Source: an uncultured Alphaproteobacteria bacterium
GTDB taxonomy: Bacteria > Pseudomonadota > Alphaproteobacteria > HIMB59 > GCA-002718135
NCBI GenBank assembly: GCA_902619055.1
Contig: CACNCW010000001.1
Coordinates: forward strand, 25,223-89,222
DNA length: 64,000 bases
Reading direction: 5' to 3'
The notes under the pieces are model-generated. The model was not told the DNA's origin. It made no database searches and was given only the letters and a program-made list of their open reading frames with translations. The first letter of the stretch is position 1. The number at the start of each line of letters is the position of its first letter. Positions 1 through 8,166 of this stretch are shown here, in pieces. The translations under genes were made by a program, and so were the position numbers.

Positions 1-1259
1 ATTTATCAATTAAAGACTTCTCAACAGAATCTAGCAAACGACTTCTTTCAGACGTAATGGATGTTTTAAGCAATGAGATTTTTGATGATTTAAAGATAAC
101 CAATCACGACACAAGTGACTTTATTGGTTCAAATCCTAACATAGCTAAAGCATTGCTGACAATAAATGATTCTTTTAAAAGTTTTAAAGAAGATATGCAA
201 AATCGACTTGAAACGATGGATGTCAATGCAAATCAAATTGAAAAACCAACAAGACTACCTGTAGAAATCGTTTCAGATATTCTTCAAGAAAATAAAAATT
301 ACTTCCATGATTTAGAAGTAAGTTCTGAAAATCTAAGAAAAGAAATAGGTCTTGAAACTGGACCTAACATTGGTTCTGGATCTAAATTATCACTTTATCT
401 TAAAGCAAAACATGGAATTGAAGTTAAAATAGTAACCATAAACGAAGATGAAAAAATAGTTAAAAGATTTGATGAAAATTCAAAGATTTTTTATCTTTCT
501 GAAATGTTAACTTATACATCAAGAAACTTTCATTTAGCATCACAAGTTGCTTATTTAGAGGCTAATGATGTTATCAATAAAGTTATTAAAGATAATAACG
601 TCGAATCAGAAGAAGTCGAACCTTTGCTTAAACTCTCTTTACTAAATTATTATGCTGCTGCTTTTATGATGCCTTATAACGATTTTTTAAAGAGTGCTAA
701 ATTACATAAATATGATGTAGAAATTTTGATGCATCATTATGCTTGTAGTTTTGAACAAGTTACACATAGATTAACAAATCTTCAAAGACCTGGAAACGAA
801 GGAGTGCCATTTCATTTTTTAAAAACAGATATTGCTGGAAATGTCTCAAAGCGATTTTCTTTATCTGGTATTCATATACCAAGACATGGAGGTTCTTGTC
901 CTAGATGGAATGTTTATACTGCTTTTTTAAATCCTGGAAAAATTCATCCTCAAATATCTAAAATGCCAGATGGACGAGTATATTTTTGTATCGCAAGAGC
1001 TTTTGAGAAAGGAATTGAAAAACATGGAATGCCTAAAAGCTTTGTTTCGATTGGTTTAGGTTGTGATATGAAATACGCTAAAGATCTAATTTATTCTGAA
1101 GGAATTGATCTAAATAATAAAAAATTACAAATGCCAATTGGAGTTTCTTGTAGGATATGTCCTAGAGTGGAATGTCAGCAAAGAGCTTTTCCTCCAATTG
1201 ATAAAGAACTTAAATTAGATATTAAATATAGAGGGACATCACCATACGTTACAATTTAG
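1..1259 (+). CDS. ScfR-type XRE/DUF2083 transcriptional regulator, 5'-truncated by window
   Basis: C-terminal part of a short-chain-fatty-acyl-type regulator (HTH, then a degenerate ImmA/IrrE-like domain, then DUF2083). The frame is open from base 3 upstream of the first ATG (57), and those codons fit the linker after an HTH domain, so the DNA-binding domain lies outside the window. The IrrE-like segment has no HExxH zinc-protease motif (the matching stretch reads NFHLASQVAYLE), which is usual for this family. The C-terminus has a Cys-rich signature, SCPRW and then CRICPRVECQQRA (C365, C368 and C373 counted from the ATG at 57), that may bind metal or an acyl-CoA-related ligand. Its stop abuts the stop of the convergent oxidoreductase gene. 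A role in regulating acyl-CoA or carnitine catabolism next door is inference only. Confidence 0.8.
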   Translation, partial: LSIKDFSTESSKRLLSDVMDVLSNEIFDDLKITNHDTSDFIGSNPNIAKALLTINDSFKSFKEDMQNRLETMDVNANQIEKPTRLPVEIVSDILQENKNYFHDLEVSSENLRKEIGLETGPNIGSGSKLSLYLKAKHGIEVKIVTINEDEKIVKRFDENSKIFYLSEMLTYTSRNFHLASQVAYLEANDVINKVIKDNNVESEEVEPLLKLSLLNYYAAAFMMPYNDFLKSAKLHKYDVEILMHHYACSFEQVTHRLTNLQRPGNEGVPFHFLKTDIAGNVSKRFSLSGIHIPRHGGSCPRWNVYTAFLNPGKIHPQISKMPDGRVYFCIARAFEKGIEKHGMPKSFVSIGLGCDMKYAKDLIYSEGIDLNNKKLQMPIGVSCRICPRVECQQRAFPPIDKELKLDIKYRGTSPYVTI

Positions 1260-2267
1260 CTAAATTTTAACTAACATTTTACCTAAATTTTTACCATTCA
1301 GTAGATCTATAAATGCTTTTGGAGCATTTTCTATATTTTCATAAATTGTTTCTTTAAACTTTATTTTTCCTTCAGATAGCCAATTTCGCATATCAGTTTC
1401 AAAAGGCTCATTATCATTTTCATGATCAAAAATTAAAAAACCTTTTATAGTTAATCTTTTTACTAATACGTGAGCCATATTTTTTAGTCCAGCAGGTGTA
1501 GAAGTTGAATTCATTTGAGATATTCTTCCACAAATAATAATTCTTCCAAAATTTTTCATTCGAAAAATTGCAGACTCTAAAAAATCACCTCCTACATTAT
1601 CAAAGTATAAGTCAAATCCTTCAGGACAAATTTCTTTTAAGTTAACAACAAGGTTATCAATTTTTTTATAATTAAATGCTACATCAACATTTAATTCATT
1701 TTTTAACCAATCAACTTTTTCATCTGATCCAGTACTAGCATATACTTTGCATCCTAAATTTTTTGCAATTTGACAAACTGTTGAACCAACACTTCCACCT
1801 GCTGAAGATACAAGAATACTTTGTCCCTTTTGTATATTCCCATGATTAAAAAGACCAATATATGCAGTTTGCCCTGTCATTCCTAAAGGCCCAAGATAAG
1901 TTTGCAATGGAAGATTGGAATTTTTTATTTTTTTTAAATCACCGCCTTTGCAAACGAAGTTATCTCTCATTCCAAAATTACTGAAAACAACATCTCCTTC
2001 TTTAAATTGTGAATCTTTTGATTTTTGGACTGACCCAATTGCATATCCTTCCATTTCCTCGCCTAGTAAAAAGGGTGGTTTATAATTTTTACGTTCTGTC
2101 ATCCTTGCTCTCATATACGGATCAACAGATATCCATGAATTAAGAACATGAATATTATTTGTTTCATCTAATTCTAAAGTTTTAGATTTAATTTCAAAAT
2201 CTTCTTCTTTAGGTAACCCAGTTGGTATATAATTTTTTAAAGCTACATATTTTGAGATTATTGTCAT
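1260..2267 (-). CDS. Zinc-free MDR-family NADP-dependent oxidoreductase (CurA/LTB4DH-like)
   Basis: Medium-chain dehydrogenase/reductase of 335 residues, the usual length for the leukotriene B4 dehydrogenase/prostaglandin reductase/CurA group, which reduce the double bond of alpha,beta-unsaturated ketones or aldehydes with NADPH. Seen: the hallmark SVDPYMRARM (47-56), GPLGMTGQTAY near 126-136, and the nucleotide-binding SAGGSVGS (155-162). Structural and catalytic zinc ligands are absent, as expected. The ATG at 2267 lies two bases after the stop of the carnitine dehydrogenase gene on the same strand, so it is probably the last gene of that operon. The substrate is unknown; a link to carnitine catabolism rests only on co-orientation. 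Confidence 0.85.
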   Translation of the reverse strand: MTIISKYVALKNYIPTGLPKEEDFEIKSKTLELDETNNIHVLNSWISVDPYMRARMTERKNYKPPFLLGEEMEGYAIGSVQKSKDSQFKEGDVVFSNFGMRDNFVCKGGDLKKIKNSNLPLQTYLGPLGMTGQTAYIGLFNHGNIQKGQSILVSSAGGSVGSTVCQIAKNLGCKVYASTGSDEKVDWLKNELNVDVAFNYKKIDNLVVNLKEICPEGFDLYFDNVGGDFLESAIFRMKNFGRIIICGRISQMNSTSTPAGLKNMAHVLVKRLTIKGFLIFDHENDNEPFETDMRNWLSEGKIKFKETIYENIENAPKAFIDLLNGKNLGKMLVKI

Positions 2268-2269
2268 AA

Positions 2270-3190
2270 TTATAATTTATATTTTTTCTTTAATTCTAGC
2301 AAATCTATTAAGAAATTATCTCTTATGTTACTTAAATCTTTTATAGAATGATTCTTTGATTGTTTTTTTGTGCCATTAATGATTTTTTCTTTAAGTTTTT
2401 TTGTTAGTTTTGGAGATTTGAGTTTAGTCCATGGAAGCTTCAATGCTGGTCCAAACTGATCTAGCATATGTTTCATACCCATTTCTCCTCCCGCTAAGTG
2501 AAATGTCAAAAAAGTTCCCATTAGAGCCCATCTCATACCAGGACCATAAGTTATTGCTTCATCTAAATCTTTTGTTGAAGCATATCCATCATTTATAATA
2601 TGTAAACCCTCTCTCCACAAAGCTTCTTGCAATCTATCAGATAAAAAGCCCGGTAATTCTTTTTCTACCAATAATGTTTTCATTTTAATTTTTTGATAAA
2701 ATTTTTTTGCTTTATTAAAATATAAATTTGTAGTTTTTTTACCTTTTACAATTTCAACCAAAGGGAGAATATATACAGGGTTAAATGGATGAGCTATGAT
2801 TAACCTTTTTGGATTAATACATTTTGATTGTAAATCTGATGGAAGTAAACCAGATGAACTTGAAGCAATTATTGAATTTGAGGGTGAATATTTACTTATA
2901 TTTTTTATAACATCTTTTTTTAAAGTTAATCGTTCGGATACATTTTCCTGAATTAAATCTGCATTTTTTACTGCTTCTTCAATACTGTATACGATTTCCA
3001 AATTTTTGAAATTGATTTTTGTATTATATAATTTCTTTATAATTAAGTTTGTTCTTGTTATTTCTTCTTTTAGAAAATGTAATTGCTGAGAATTTTTATC
3101 AAATGCTTTGACTCTTATACCATTAGCTAGAAATCTAAGTATCCAGCCGGTACCAATTACACCAGTTCCAATGACAGCAATATTTTTCAA
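2270..3190 (-). CDS. lcdH: L-carnitine dehydrogenase (3-hydroxyacyl-CoA dehydrogenase fold)
   Basis: Oxidises L-carnitine to 3-dehydrocarnitine with NAD+. The protein (306 residues) opens with a Rossmann motif GTGVIG (8-13), followed by the 3-hydroxyacyl-CoA-dehydrogenase layout: ASSSSGL near 109-115, the HPFNP motif near 134-138, and the C-terminal helical domain with GPGMRWALMG. The carnitine assignment rests on family resemblance plus the adjacent BKACE and thioesterase genes, which complete the known carnitine-to-glycine-betaine route. The start is a TTG at 3190, one base after the BKACE stop; no ATG precedes the nucleotide-binding motif, so TTG is the likely initiator. A plain 3-hydroxybutyryl-CoA dehydrogenase is the main alternative. 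Confidence 0.82.
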   Translation of the reverse strand: MKNIAVIGTGVIGTGWILRFLANGIRVKAFDKNSQQLHFLKEEITRTNLIIKKLYNTKINFKNLEIVYSIEEAVKNADLIQENVSERLTLKKDVIKNISKYSPSNSIIASSSSGLLPSDLQSKCINPKRLIIAHPFNPVYILPLVEIVKGKKTTNLYFNKAKKFYQKIKMKTLLVEKELPGFLSDRLQEALWREGLHIINDGYASTKDLDEAITYGPGMRWALMGTFLTFHLAGGEMGMKHMLDQFGPALKLPWTKLKSPKLTKKLKEKIINGTKKQSKNHSIKDLSNIRDNFLIDLLELKKKYKL

Positions 3191-3191
3191 A

Positions 3192-4082
3192 TTAAAAATG
3201 TTTTTTTAGTTTTAATTTCTCTCTAGTCTGTTGAGGGGATAAAATAGAAGCCCCCATATCTTCAACAATACATCTTGCCTTTTCAACCAACTGTGCATTT
3301 GATGCAAAAACTCCTTTTTTTAAATAAAGATTGTCTTCAAGTCCCACACGAACATTTCCTCCCAAAATAACTGCCTGTGCAGCCATAGGCATTTGTGATC
3401 TTCCTATTCCAAACCCAGACCAAACACCCTCAGAAGGTACCATTTCAGCCATAGCTTTCATTGCGCTGGTTGTTGCAGGTGATCCCCAAGGTATACCAAG
3501 GCATATTTGATAAAAAGGAGGATCATCAATTAAACCTTCTTTATAAAGTTGGTTAGCAAACCATAAATGACCCATTTCAAAAGCTTCCATTTCTGGTTTC
3601 ACTCCAAGCTCCTGCATTTTTTTTGCTGCAGTTCTTAGTTGTATCGGTGTATGAATAAATGTCATGTTTGAGTCACCAAAATTTAGTGATCCACAGTCTA
3701 AAGTACAAATTTCAGGCAATAACTCTTCAACATGTTCTAATCTGCTTAATGCATCGATCATATCTGTATTTGCTCCCACGGGATTTAAAGGATCTTTACC
3801 TGTTCCAACTTCAAAATCACCACCCATACCTGTTGTAAAATTTAAAACTACATCAGTATCAGAAGAGCGAATTCTATCAGCCACTTCTTTATAATAACTT
3901 AAATTCCTAGAAGGTTTGCCATCAGGTTCTCTTACATGTACATGAGCTATTGCTGCACCCGCTTTGGCAGCTTCAATTGAAGCATCAGCAATTTGTTTTG
4001 GTGTTATAGGTAATTCAGGATGTTTACCTGCTGTATCACCAGACCCTGTTACAGCACACGAAATTATTACTTCATTATTCAT
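3192..4082 (-). CDS. BKACE family enzyme, probable 3-dehydrocarnitine cleavage enzyme
   Basis: Member of the beta-keto acid cleavage enzyme family (DUF849; relatives of 3-keto-5-aminohexanoate cleavage enzyme), zinc-dependent TIM-barrel proteins that condense a beta-keto acid with acetyl-CoA and release acetoacetate and a new acyl-CoA. The 296 residues match family length. The metal-binding motif HVHVR is at 47-51 (H47, H49), the glycine-rich stretch FTTGMGG follows, and [11 protein letters not shown] near 194 is typical. Flanked by carnitine dehydrogenase and a hotdog thioesterase, the likely substrate is 3-dehydrocarnitine, giving betainyl-CoA plus acetoacetate. It is the first gene of the minus-strand operon; a 42-base divergent region separates it from the thioesterase gene. 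Confidence 0.85.
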   Translation of the reverse strand: MNNEVIISCAVTGSGDTAGKHPELPITPKQIADASIEAAKAGAAIAHVHVREPDGKPSRNLSYYKEVADRIRSSDTDVVLNFTTGMGGDFEVGTGKDPLNPVGANTDMIDALSRLEHVEELLPEICTLDCGSLNFGDSNMTFIHTPIQLRTAAKKMQELGVKPEMEAFEMGHLWFANQLYKEGLIDDPPFYQICLGIPWGSPATTSAMKAMAEMVPSEGVWSGFGIGRSQMPMAAQAVILGGNVRVGLEDNLYLKKGVFASNAQLVEKARCIVEDMGASILSPQQTREKLKLKKHF

Positions 4083-4124
4083 TATTTTAAACTACTATAT
4101 TTTTTGAATTAATAAAGAAAAACA

Positions 4125-4592
4125 ATGAAGATATATTTAAATTCAGGAAGAGTAAAAAAAGAATGGACCGATTACAATGGTCATATGAATTTGGCATTTT
4201 ATATTCATCTTTTTGATGCTGGATGGGAAGTTCTTTTACAAAAATTTAATATGGGTGAAAATTCTGCAAAAACAGAGAAGAAAACTACTTTTGCCGTAGA
4301 GTCACACACAACTTATGACAAAGAAGTGAAAGAGGGTGATGAAGTAGATATTAATTTGTTATTTCTTGATAGGGATAAAAAAAGATTAATTTATAAATTA
4401 GAAATGACACATAAGCTTGAAGGTTACAGAGCAGCAACAACAGAGGTTTGTTCTTTATATGTTGATTTAAATATTAGAAAAGTTTCTGAATTAGAATTAG
4501 AAAAGCAAAAAGATATAGATAAATTTATTCAAGAAAATAAAAATAACTTTGATCCAGGTAACCTTACTCTAATCAACAAGTTAAAAAAATAA
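4125..4592 (+). CDS. Hotdog-fold acyl-CoA thioesterase, probable betainyl-CoA thioesterase
   Basis: A 155-residue 4-hydroxybenzoyl-CoA-thioesterase-type hotdog protein. The signature DYNGHMN (residues 16-22), with a catalytic-type Asp16, Asn18 and His20, sits at the usual N-terminal position. In carnitine degradation clusters such proteins hydrolyse betainyl-CoA to glycine betaine and CoA. It is transcribed divergently from the BKACE/carnitine dehydrogenase operon, so the two sides could share one regulatory region (4083-4124). Its stop directly abuts the stop of the convergent HD-domain gene. The substrate is assigned by neighbourhood, not by a specificity residue. Confidence 0.78.
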   Translation: MKIYLNSGRVKKEWTDYNGHMNLAFYIHLFDAGWEVLLQKFNMGENSAKTEKKTTFAVESHTTYDKEVKEGDEVDINLLFLDRDKKRLIYKLEMTHKLEGYRAATTEVCSLYVDLNIRKVSELELEKQKDIDKFIQENKNNFDPGNLTLINKLKK

Positions 4593-5156
4593 TTATAAAT
4601 TTCTATAAGGTGTTCTATTAAATATTCTTTGAACCATTGGAACAAATTCTTTTAGAGGAATTGTATCATAATTTGGATCAAATGATGCTTGATCCCATCT
4701 TTCACAAAAATCTATAGTGTCTTTAAAGAATTCATGACCTTTGAATTTATCTCTTAGATTTCTATCTTTTCCATAATAATGATTATAGTAGTAGGCTTGA
4801 AACAAACCGTGTTGTTCTACAATCCATCTTGTTTTTTCAGAAACAAAAGGTTTTAATACTGCAGCGGCAAGTTCAGAATGATTAAGAGGTGCAATTTCAT
4901 CACCTATATCATGCAATAAAGAAGCCACCACCATTTCTTCAGAAGCTTGTTCACGTAACGCTCTTGATGCAGTTTGAAGAGAGTGCTCTAATCTAGATAC
5001 CTTATAGCCACCTAAAGAATTGTCTAAACTTTCTAGTACTCTAACTATTCTATCAGCTGTACCTTCAATAAATTTATCTTCAAAATTAGCAAGAAGTTCA
5101 TAATCCTCTTTATCACCATGTTTCATTTCAGTGAATTTTACTTCATCTTTAGACAT
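4593..5156 (-). CDS. HD-domain protein with diiron-oxygenase-like ligand set (PhnZ/TmpB/MIOX-like)
   Basis: A 187-residue HD-superfamily protein. Visible ligands are H58 (in LEHSLQTA), H82-D83 (in LLHDIGD), H93, H116 and D155 (CERWDQASFD). Plain HD phosphohydrolases need only H...HD...D. The two extra histidines and the HxxQ around H58-Q61 resemble the mixed-valent diiron oxygenases myo-inositol oxygenase, PhnZ and TmpB. It lies between the carnitine genes and the agmatine/polyamine genes and converges on the thioesterase. I start it at ATG 5156; the frame stays open further upstream (to 5354), but that part is antisense to aguA and resembles nothing. A second ATG at 5171 would add five residues. 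Function unproven: oxygenase acting on a quaternary amine or hydroxy compound (inference), or a phosphohydrolase. Confidence 0.75.
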   Translation of the reverse strand: MSKDEVKFTEMKHGDKEDYELLANFEDKFIEGTADRIVRVLESLDNSLGGYKVSRLEHSLQTASRALREQASEEMVVASLLHDIGDEIAPLNHSELAAAVLKPFVSEKTRWIVEQHGLFQAYYYNHYYGKDRNLRDKFKGHEFFKDTIDFCERWDQASFDPNYDTIPLKEFVPMVQRIFNRTPYRNL

Positions 5157-5184
5157 GAAATAATTATACATATTTTTAAATTTT

Positions 5185-6168
5185 ATGAAACTAATTCCTG
5201 AATGGCATGAACACCAATATTGTTTGATTGCTTGGCCATGTAATAAAGATCTATATGGTAAAATTATTAATAAGGCTAGAGATGAAGTTGCAAATGTAAT
5301 TAATGAAATTGCAAAAACTGAGCATGTTATTGTTTTGTCAAATAAAGAAGACATTAATGAAATTCAAAATAAAACTGATCATAAAAATATAGATATTATA
5401 GAATGTAAATTAGATGATTCTTGGATGCGAGATATTGCACCAATTTTTTATAACGAAAATGAAAAATTAAAATCAATTAGCTTTGAATTTAATGGATATG
5501 GAAAGTATCCAGATTATTTAAATGATAATAAAATATCAAAATTTATTTCAAACTATTTAAATATCCCAACAAAAATTTCTGACTTAGTTATTGAAGGAGG
5601 AGCAATAACTTATGATGATAAAAAAAATTTATTTAGCACTAAAAATGTAATATTTAATAAAAATAGAAAACAAAAACATAATAGTGAATATATTATTAAA
5701 GAATTAAAGTTCTTGTTTGACTTAAATTATATTTTTTTATTTGAAAATGGACTAATGGAGGATGATACAGATGGTCATGTTGATAATTTATTATGCCCGA
5801 TAGGAAAAAATCAATATTTAATTGCCACAACTCACAAATTAGATCCTAATTATGAAATATTAAAAAAAAACAAAGCTGATCTTATTAAATTTTTTAGAGA
5901 TACTAATCAGACATTTGATTTAATTGAAGTTCCTTTACCTACAAGAAAAAAGATTAATAATAAGAATATTATTAGCTCATATATAAATTTCTATTTCAGT
6001 AAAAATAAAATTATCTTACCTAAATTCAATGTTAAGGAAGATAATGAGGTAAAATTAATTTTTGAAAAGTTATTCCCCAATCGAGAAATTATGATGTTGG
6101 AAACAGAAAATATAAATTATGGTGGTGGAAATATTCATTGTATAACAATGAATGTACCAAAAATATGA
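5185..6168 (+). CDS. aguA: Agmatine deiminase
   Basis: Hydrolyses agmatine to N-carbamoylputrescine and ammonia; member of the peptidylarginine-deiminase-type guanidino-modifying fold. The 327 residues are slightly short for the family. Visible signatures are the N-terminal PEWHEHQYCLIAWP, DSWMRDIAP (78-86), the acidic EGG at 137-139, TDGHVD (195-200, with H198) and the C-terminal GGGNIHC with the nucleophilic C319. The stop overlaps the start of aguB (ATGA at 6165-6168), so the two enzymes of the agmatine route are translationally coupled. The start codon is ATG, 28 bases from the divergently oriented HD-domain gene. Confidence 0.95.
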   Translation: MKLIPEWHEHQYCLIAWPCNKDLYGKIINKARDEVANVINEIAKTEHVIVLSNKEDINEIQNKTDHKNIDIIECKLDDSWMRDIAPIFYNENEKLKSISFEFNGYGKYPDYLNDNKISKFISNYLNIPTKISDLVIEGGAITYDDKKNLFSTKNVIFNKNRKQKHNSEYIIKELKFLFDLNYIFLFENGLMEDDTDGHVDNLLCPIGKNQYLIATTHKLDPNYEILKKNKADLIKFFRDTNQTFDLIEVPLPTRKKINNKNIISSYINFYFSKNKIILPKFNVKEDNEVKLIFEKLFPNREIMMLETENINYGGGNIHCITMNVPKI

Positions 6169-7022
6169 AAGTAAAAGTAGCAACATCACAATTTAAGGCT
6201 ATTAAAGGAGACTTTGATGCTAATTTAAATAAAGCAATTAATTTAGTTGAAAAAGCATCAAATGAAAATGTTGATATTTTACTTCTGCAAGAATTATTTC
6301 AAGATTATTATTTTTGTTCAACAAAAAATGATAAATTTTTTAATCTTGCAATTGATTTTCCTTCTAATCCAATGTTTGAAAAATTATCTAATATTTGTAA
6401 AAATAAAAAAATTTCATTACCAATTAGTTTTTTTCAAAAAAAGGAAAATAAATTTTTTAACTCTTTAGTTATGATTGATTCATTAGGTAAAATAAGTGAA
6501 GTCTATAATAAATCCCACATCCCTGAAGGGCCTGGATATAATGAAAAGTATTATTTTGAAAAAGGCAACACAGGTTTTATGGTTTTTGACACCCCTCTAG
6601 CAAAAGTTGGCTGTGCAATTTGTTGGGATCAGTGGTTTCCTGAATGTGCAAGAATACTAACGTTGAAAGGTGCAGATTTAATTTTATATCCATCAGCAAT
6701 TGGTTCTGAGCCACACATGCCTGAATTAAATTCAAAAGATCATTGGATTAATACAATGGTAGGACATGCTGCTGCAAATCAAGTCCCTATAATAACTTCA
6801 AATAGAATAGGGAAGGAGGTCGAAGCAGATATTGAATTAAATTTTTATGGTAATTCATTTATATTGGATCATCTTGGAAATGTAATAAATCGTATGAATG
6901 ATAAGGATGAGGGAATAATAACTGCGACTTTAGACTTGTTAATTTCAAGAGAATATAGAAAATTATGGGGTAACTTTAGAGACAGAAGGCCCGATCTATA
7001 TAAAAAAATTCTCGATTTTTAA
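6165..7022 (+). CDS. aguB: N-carbamoylputrescine amidase
   Basis: Nitrilase-superfamily amidase that converts N-carbamoylputrescine to putrescine, CO2 and ammonia. The catalytic triad is clear: E43 (LQELFQDYYF), K116 (YNKSHIPEGPGY) and C153 (AICWDQWFPE). The 285 residues match the family. I place the start at ATG 6165, overlapping the aguA stop; an upstream in-frame TTG at 6138 would add nine residues that do not fit. The gene is followed 40 bases later by the polyamine-binding protein gene, so putrescine production and polyamine import are probably co-expressed. Confidence 0.95.
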   Translation: MKVKVATSQFKAIKGDFDANLNKAINLVEKASNENVDILLLQELFQDYYFCSTKNDKFFNLAIDFPSNPMFEKLSNICKNKKISLPISFFQKKENKFFNSLVMIDSLGKISEVYNKSHIPEGPGYNEKYYFEKGNTGFMVFDTPLAKVGCAICWDQWFPECARILTLKGADLILYPSAIGSEPHMPELNSKDHWINTMVGHAAANQVPIITSNRIGKEVEADIELNFYGNSFILDHLGNVINRMNDKDEGIITATLDLLISREYRKLWGNFRDRRPDLYKKILDF

Positions 7023-7050
7023 TTTATTTTATTTAATGTAATTTTTATTT

Positions 7051-7056
7051 AGGAGG
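7051..7056 (+). promoter_or_regulatory. Strong ribosome-binding site of the polyamine-binding protein gene
   Basis: AGGAGG lies six bases before the ATG at 7063. Most genes in this window have no recognisable Shine-Dalgarno sequence, so a consensus site here suggests selection for very high translation of the periplasmic binding protein. Confidence 0.85.
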
Positions 7057-7062
7057 GGAATA

Positions 7063-8115
7063 ATGCTTAAGTATTTTATATCTCTATTAGTTTTAATTTC
7101 TTTTTCAGCTCAGGCTAAAGAAGAATTATTTATTTACAATTGGTCTGATTATATTGCCGAAGATACTATTGAAAATTTTGAAAATGAATTTGGCATTGAT
7201 GTAACTTATGATGTTTTTGATTCAAATGAGGTTCTTGAAGCTAAACTTTTAGCTGGTGGTTCAGGTTATGATATTGTGGTGCCTTCAGGTTCTTTTTTAG
7301 AAAATCAAATCAAGGCTGGAGTTTTTCAAAAACTTGATAAGGCTCAACTTTCAAACATTGGTAATTTAGATCCCGATGTACTAGCAAAAATTGATGCACA
7401 TGATCCAGGAGGTCAATACTCGATAAATTATATGTATGGTACTACAGGTATTGGCTATAATACTGATAAAGTTGATGAAAATGATATTACAAGTTGGAGC
7501 ATTTTGTTTGATCCAGCTATTGCATCAAAATATGCAGATTGTGGAATCGCAATGTTGGATGCTCCTACAGAGGTTATGGAAATCGCTTTAAAATACGTTG
7601 GAAAAGATCCTTATACAGAGGATGAGAAAGATTATGAGGTTGCTCTTGAAATGTTACAGCAAATAAGACCTTACATAAGATATTTTGATTCTTCTCAATA
7701 TATCGATGATTTAGCAAATGGAGAGATCTGTTTAACTATGGGTTGGTCAGGTGATGTTTTTCTAGCTGCAGATGAAGCTGCAGATGGAGTAGAAGCTTGG
7801 TACTCAATTCCATCTGAAGGAACTGTAATATGGTTTGATATGATGGCTATTCCAGCTGATGCAAAAAATGTTGAGAATGCGCACAAATTTATAAATTATA
7901 TTTTAAGACCGCAAGTTGCTGCTGATATTACAAATTACGTTTGGTATTCAAATCCAAATAAAGCAGCCAATGAACTAGTTGATCCTGAAATTTTTGAAGA
8001 TCCTGCTATTTATCCAGATGAAGCAACTTTAAGTATGCTTTTTGCTGATACTGCAGACTCTCCGAAAAAATCTAAATTATCAACTAAATATTTTAATAAA
8101 TTTAAAGCAAATTAA
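7063..8115 (+). CDS. potF: Polyamine ABC transporter periplasmic substrate-binding protein (PotF/PotD-like)
   Basis: Periplasmic binding protein of 350 residues for putrescine/spermidine-type substrates. A signal peptide covers roughly residues 1-18 (hydrophobic LLVLISF, cleavage after AQA). The mature N-terminus ELFIYNWSDYIAEDTI is the hallmark of the PotD/PotF family, as is the central GTTGIGYN. Neighbours are aguAB upstream and the ATPase and two permeases downstream. It has a consensus AGGAGG site and is followed by a perfect 13-bp hairpin (8131-8160), which fits the need for more binding protein than membrane components. Putrescine rather than spermidine is suggested by the enzymes around it, not by pocket residues. 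Confidence 0.93.
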   Translation: MLKYFISLLVLISFSAQAKEELFIYNWSDYIAEDTIENFENEFGIDVTYDVFDSNEVLEAKLLAGGSGYDIVVPSGSFLENQIKAGVFQKLDKAQLSNIGNLDPDVLAKIDAHDPGGQYSINYMYGTTGIGYNTDKVDENDITSWSILFDPAIASKYADCGIAMLDAPTEVMEIALKYVGKDPYTEDEKDYEVALEMLQQIRPYIRYFDSSQYIDDLANGEICLTMGWSGDVFLAADEAADGVEAWYSIPSEGTVIWFDMMAIPADAKNVENAHKFINYILRPQVAADITNYVWYSNPNKAANELVDPEIFEDPAIYPDEATLSMLFADTADSPKKSKLSTKYFNKFKAN

Positions 8116-8130
8116 AAAATATACTTCATT

Positions 8131-8160
8131 TCAGCACTAATATATTAATATTAGTGCTGA
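8131..8160 (+). terminator. Perfect 13-bp hairpin between potF and potA (partial terminator or mRNA stabiliser)
   Basis: TCAGCACTAATAT at 8131-8143 is perfectly complementary to 8148-8160, with the four-base loop ATTA. Only three T follow and then the potA start at 8167, so it is not a full intrinsic terminator. Its place directly after the binding-protein gene fits attenuation of downstream transcription or protection of the potF mRNA 3' end. Its 3' arm also occupies the region where a potA ribosome-binding site would lie. Confidence 0.75.
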
Positions 8161-8166
8161 TTTAAG

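Noticed and set aside
5157..5354. N-terminal extension of the HD-domain protein with a hydrophobic, signal-like stretch
   Set aside because: It is antisense to the first 57 codons of aguA, which are strongly conserved, and the HD family begins near the Met at 5156.
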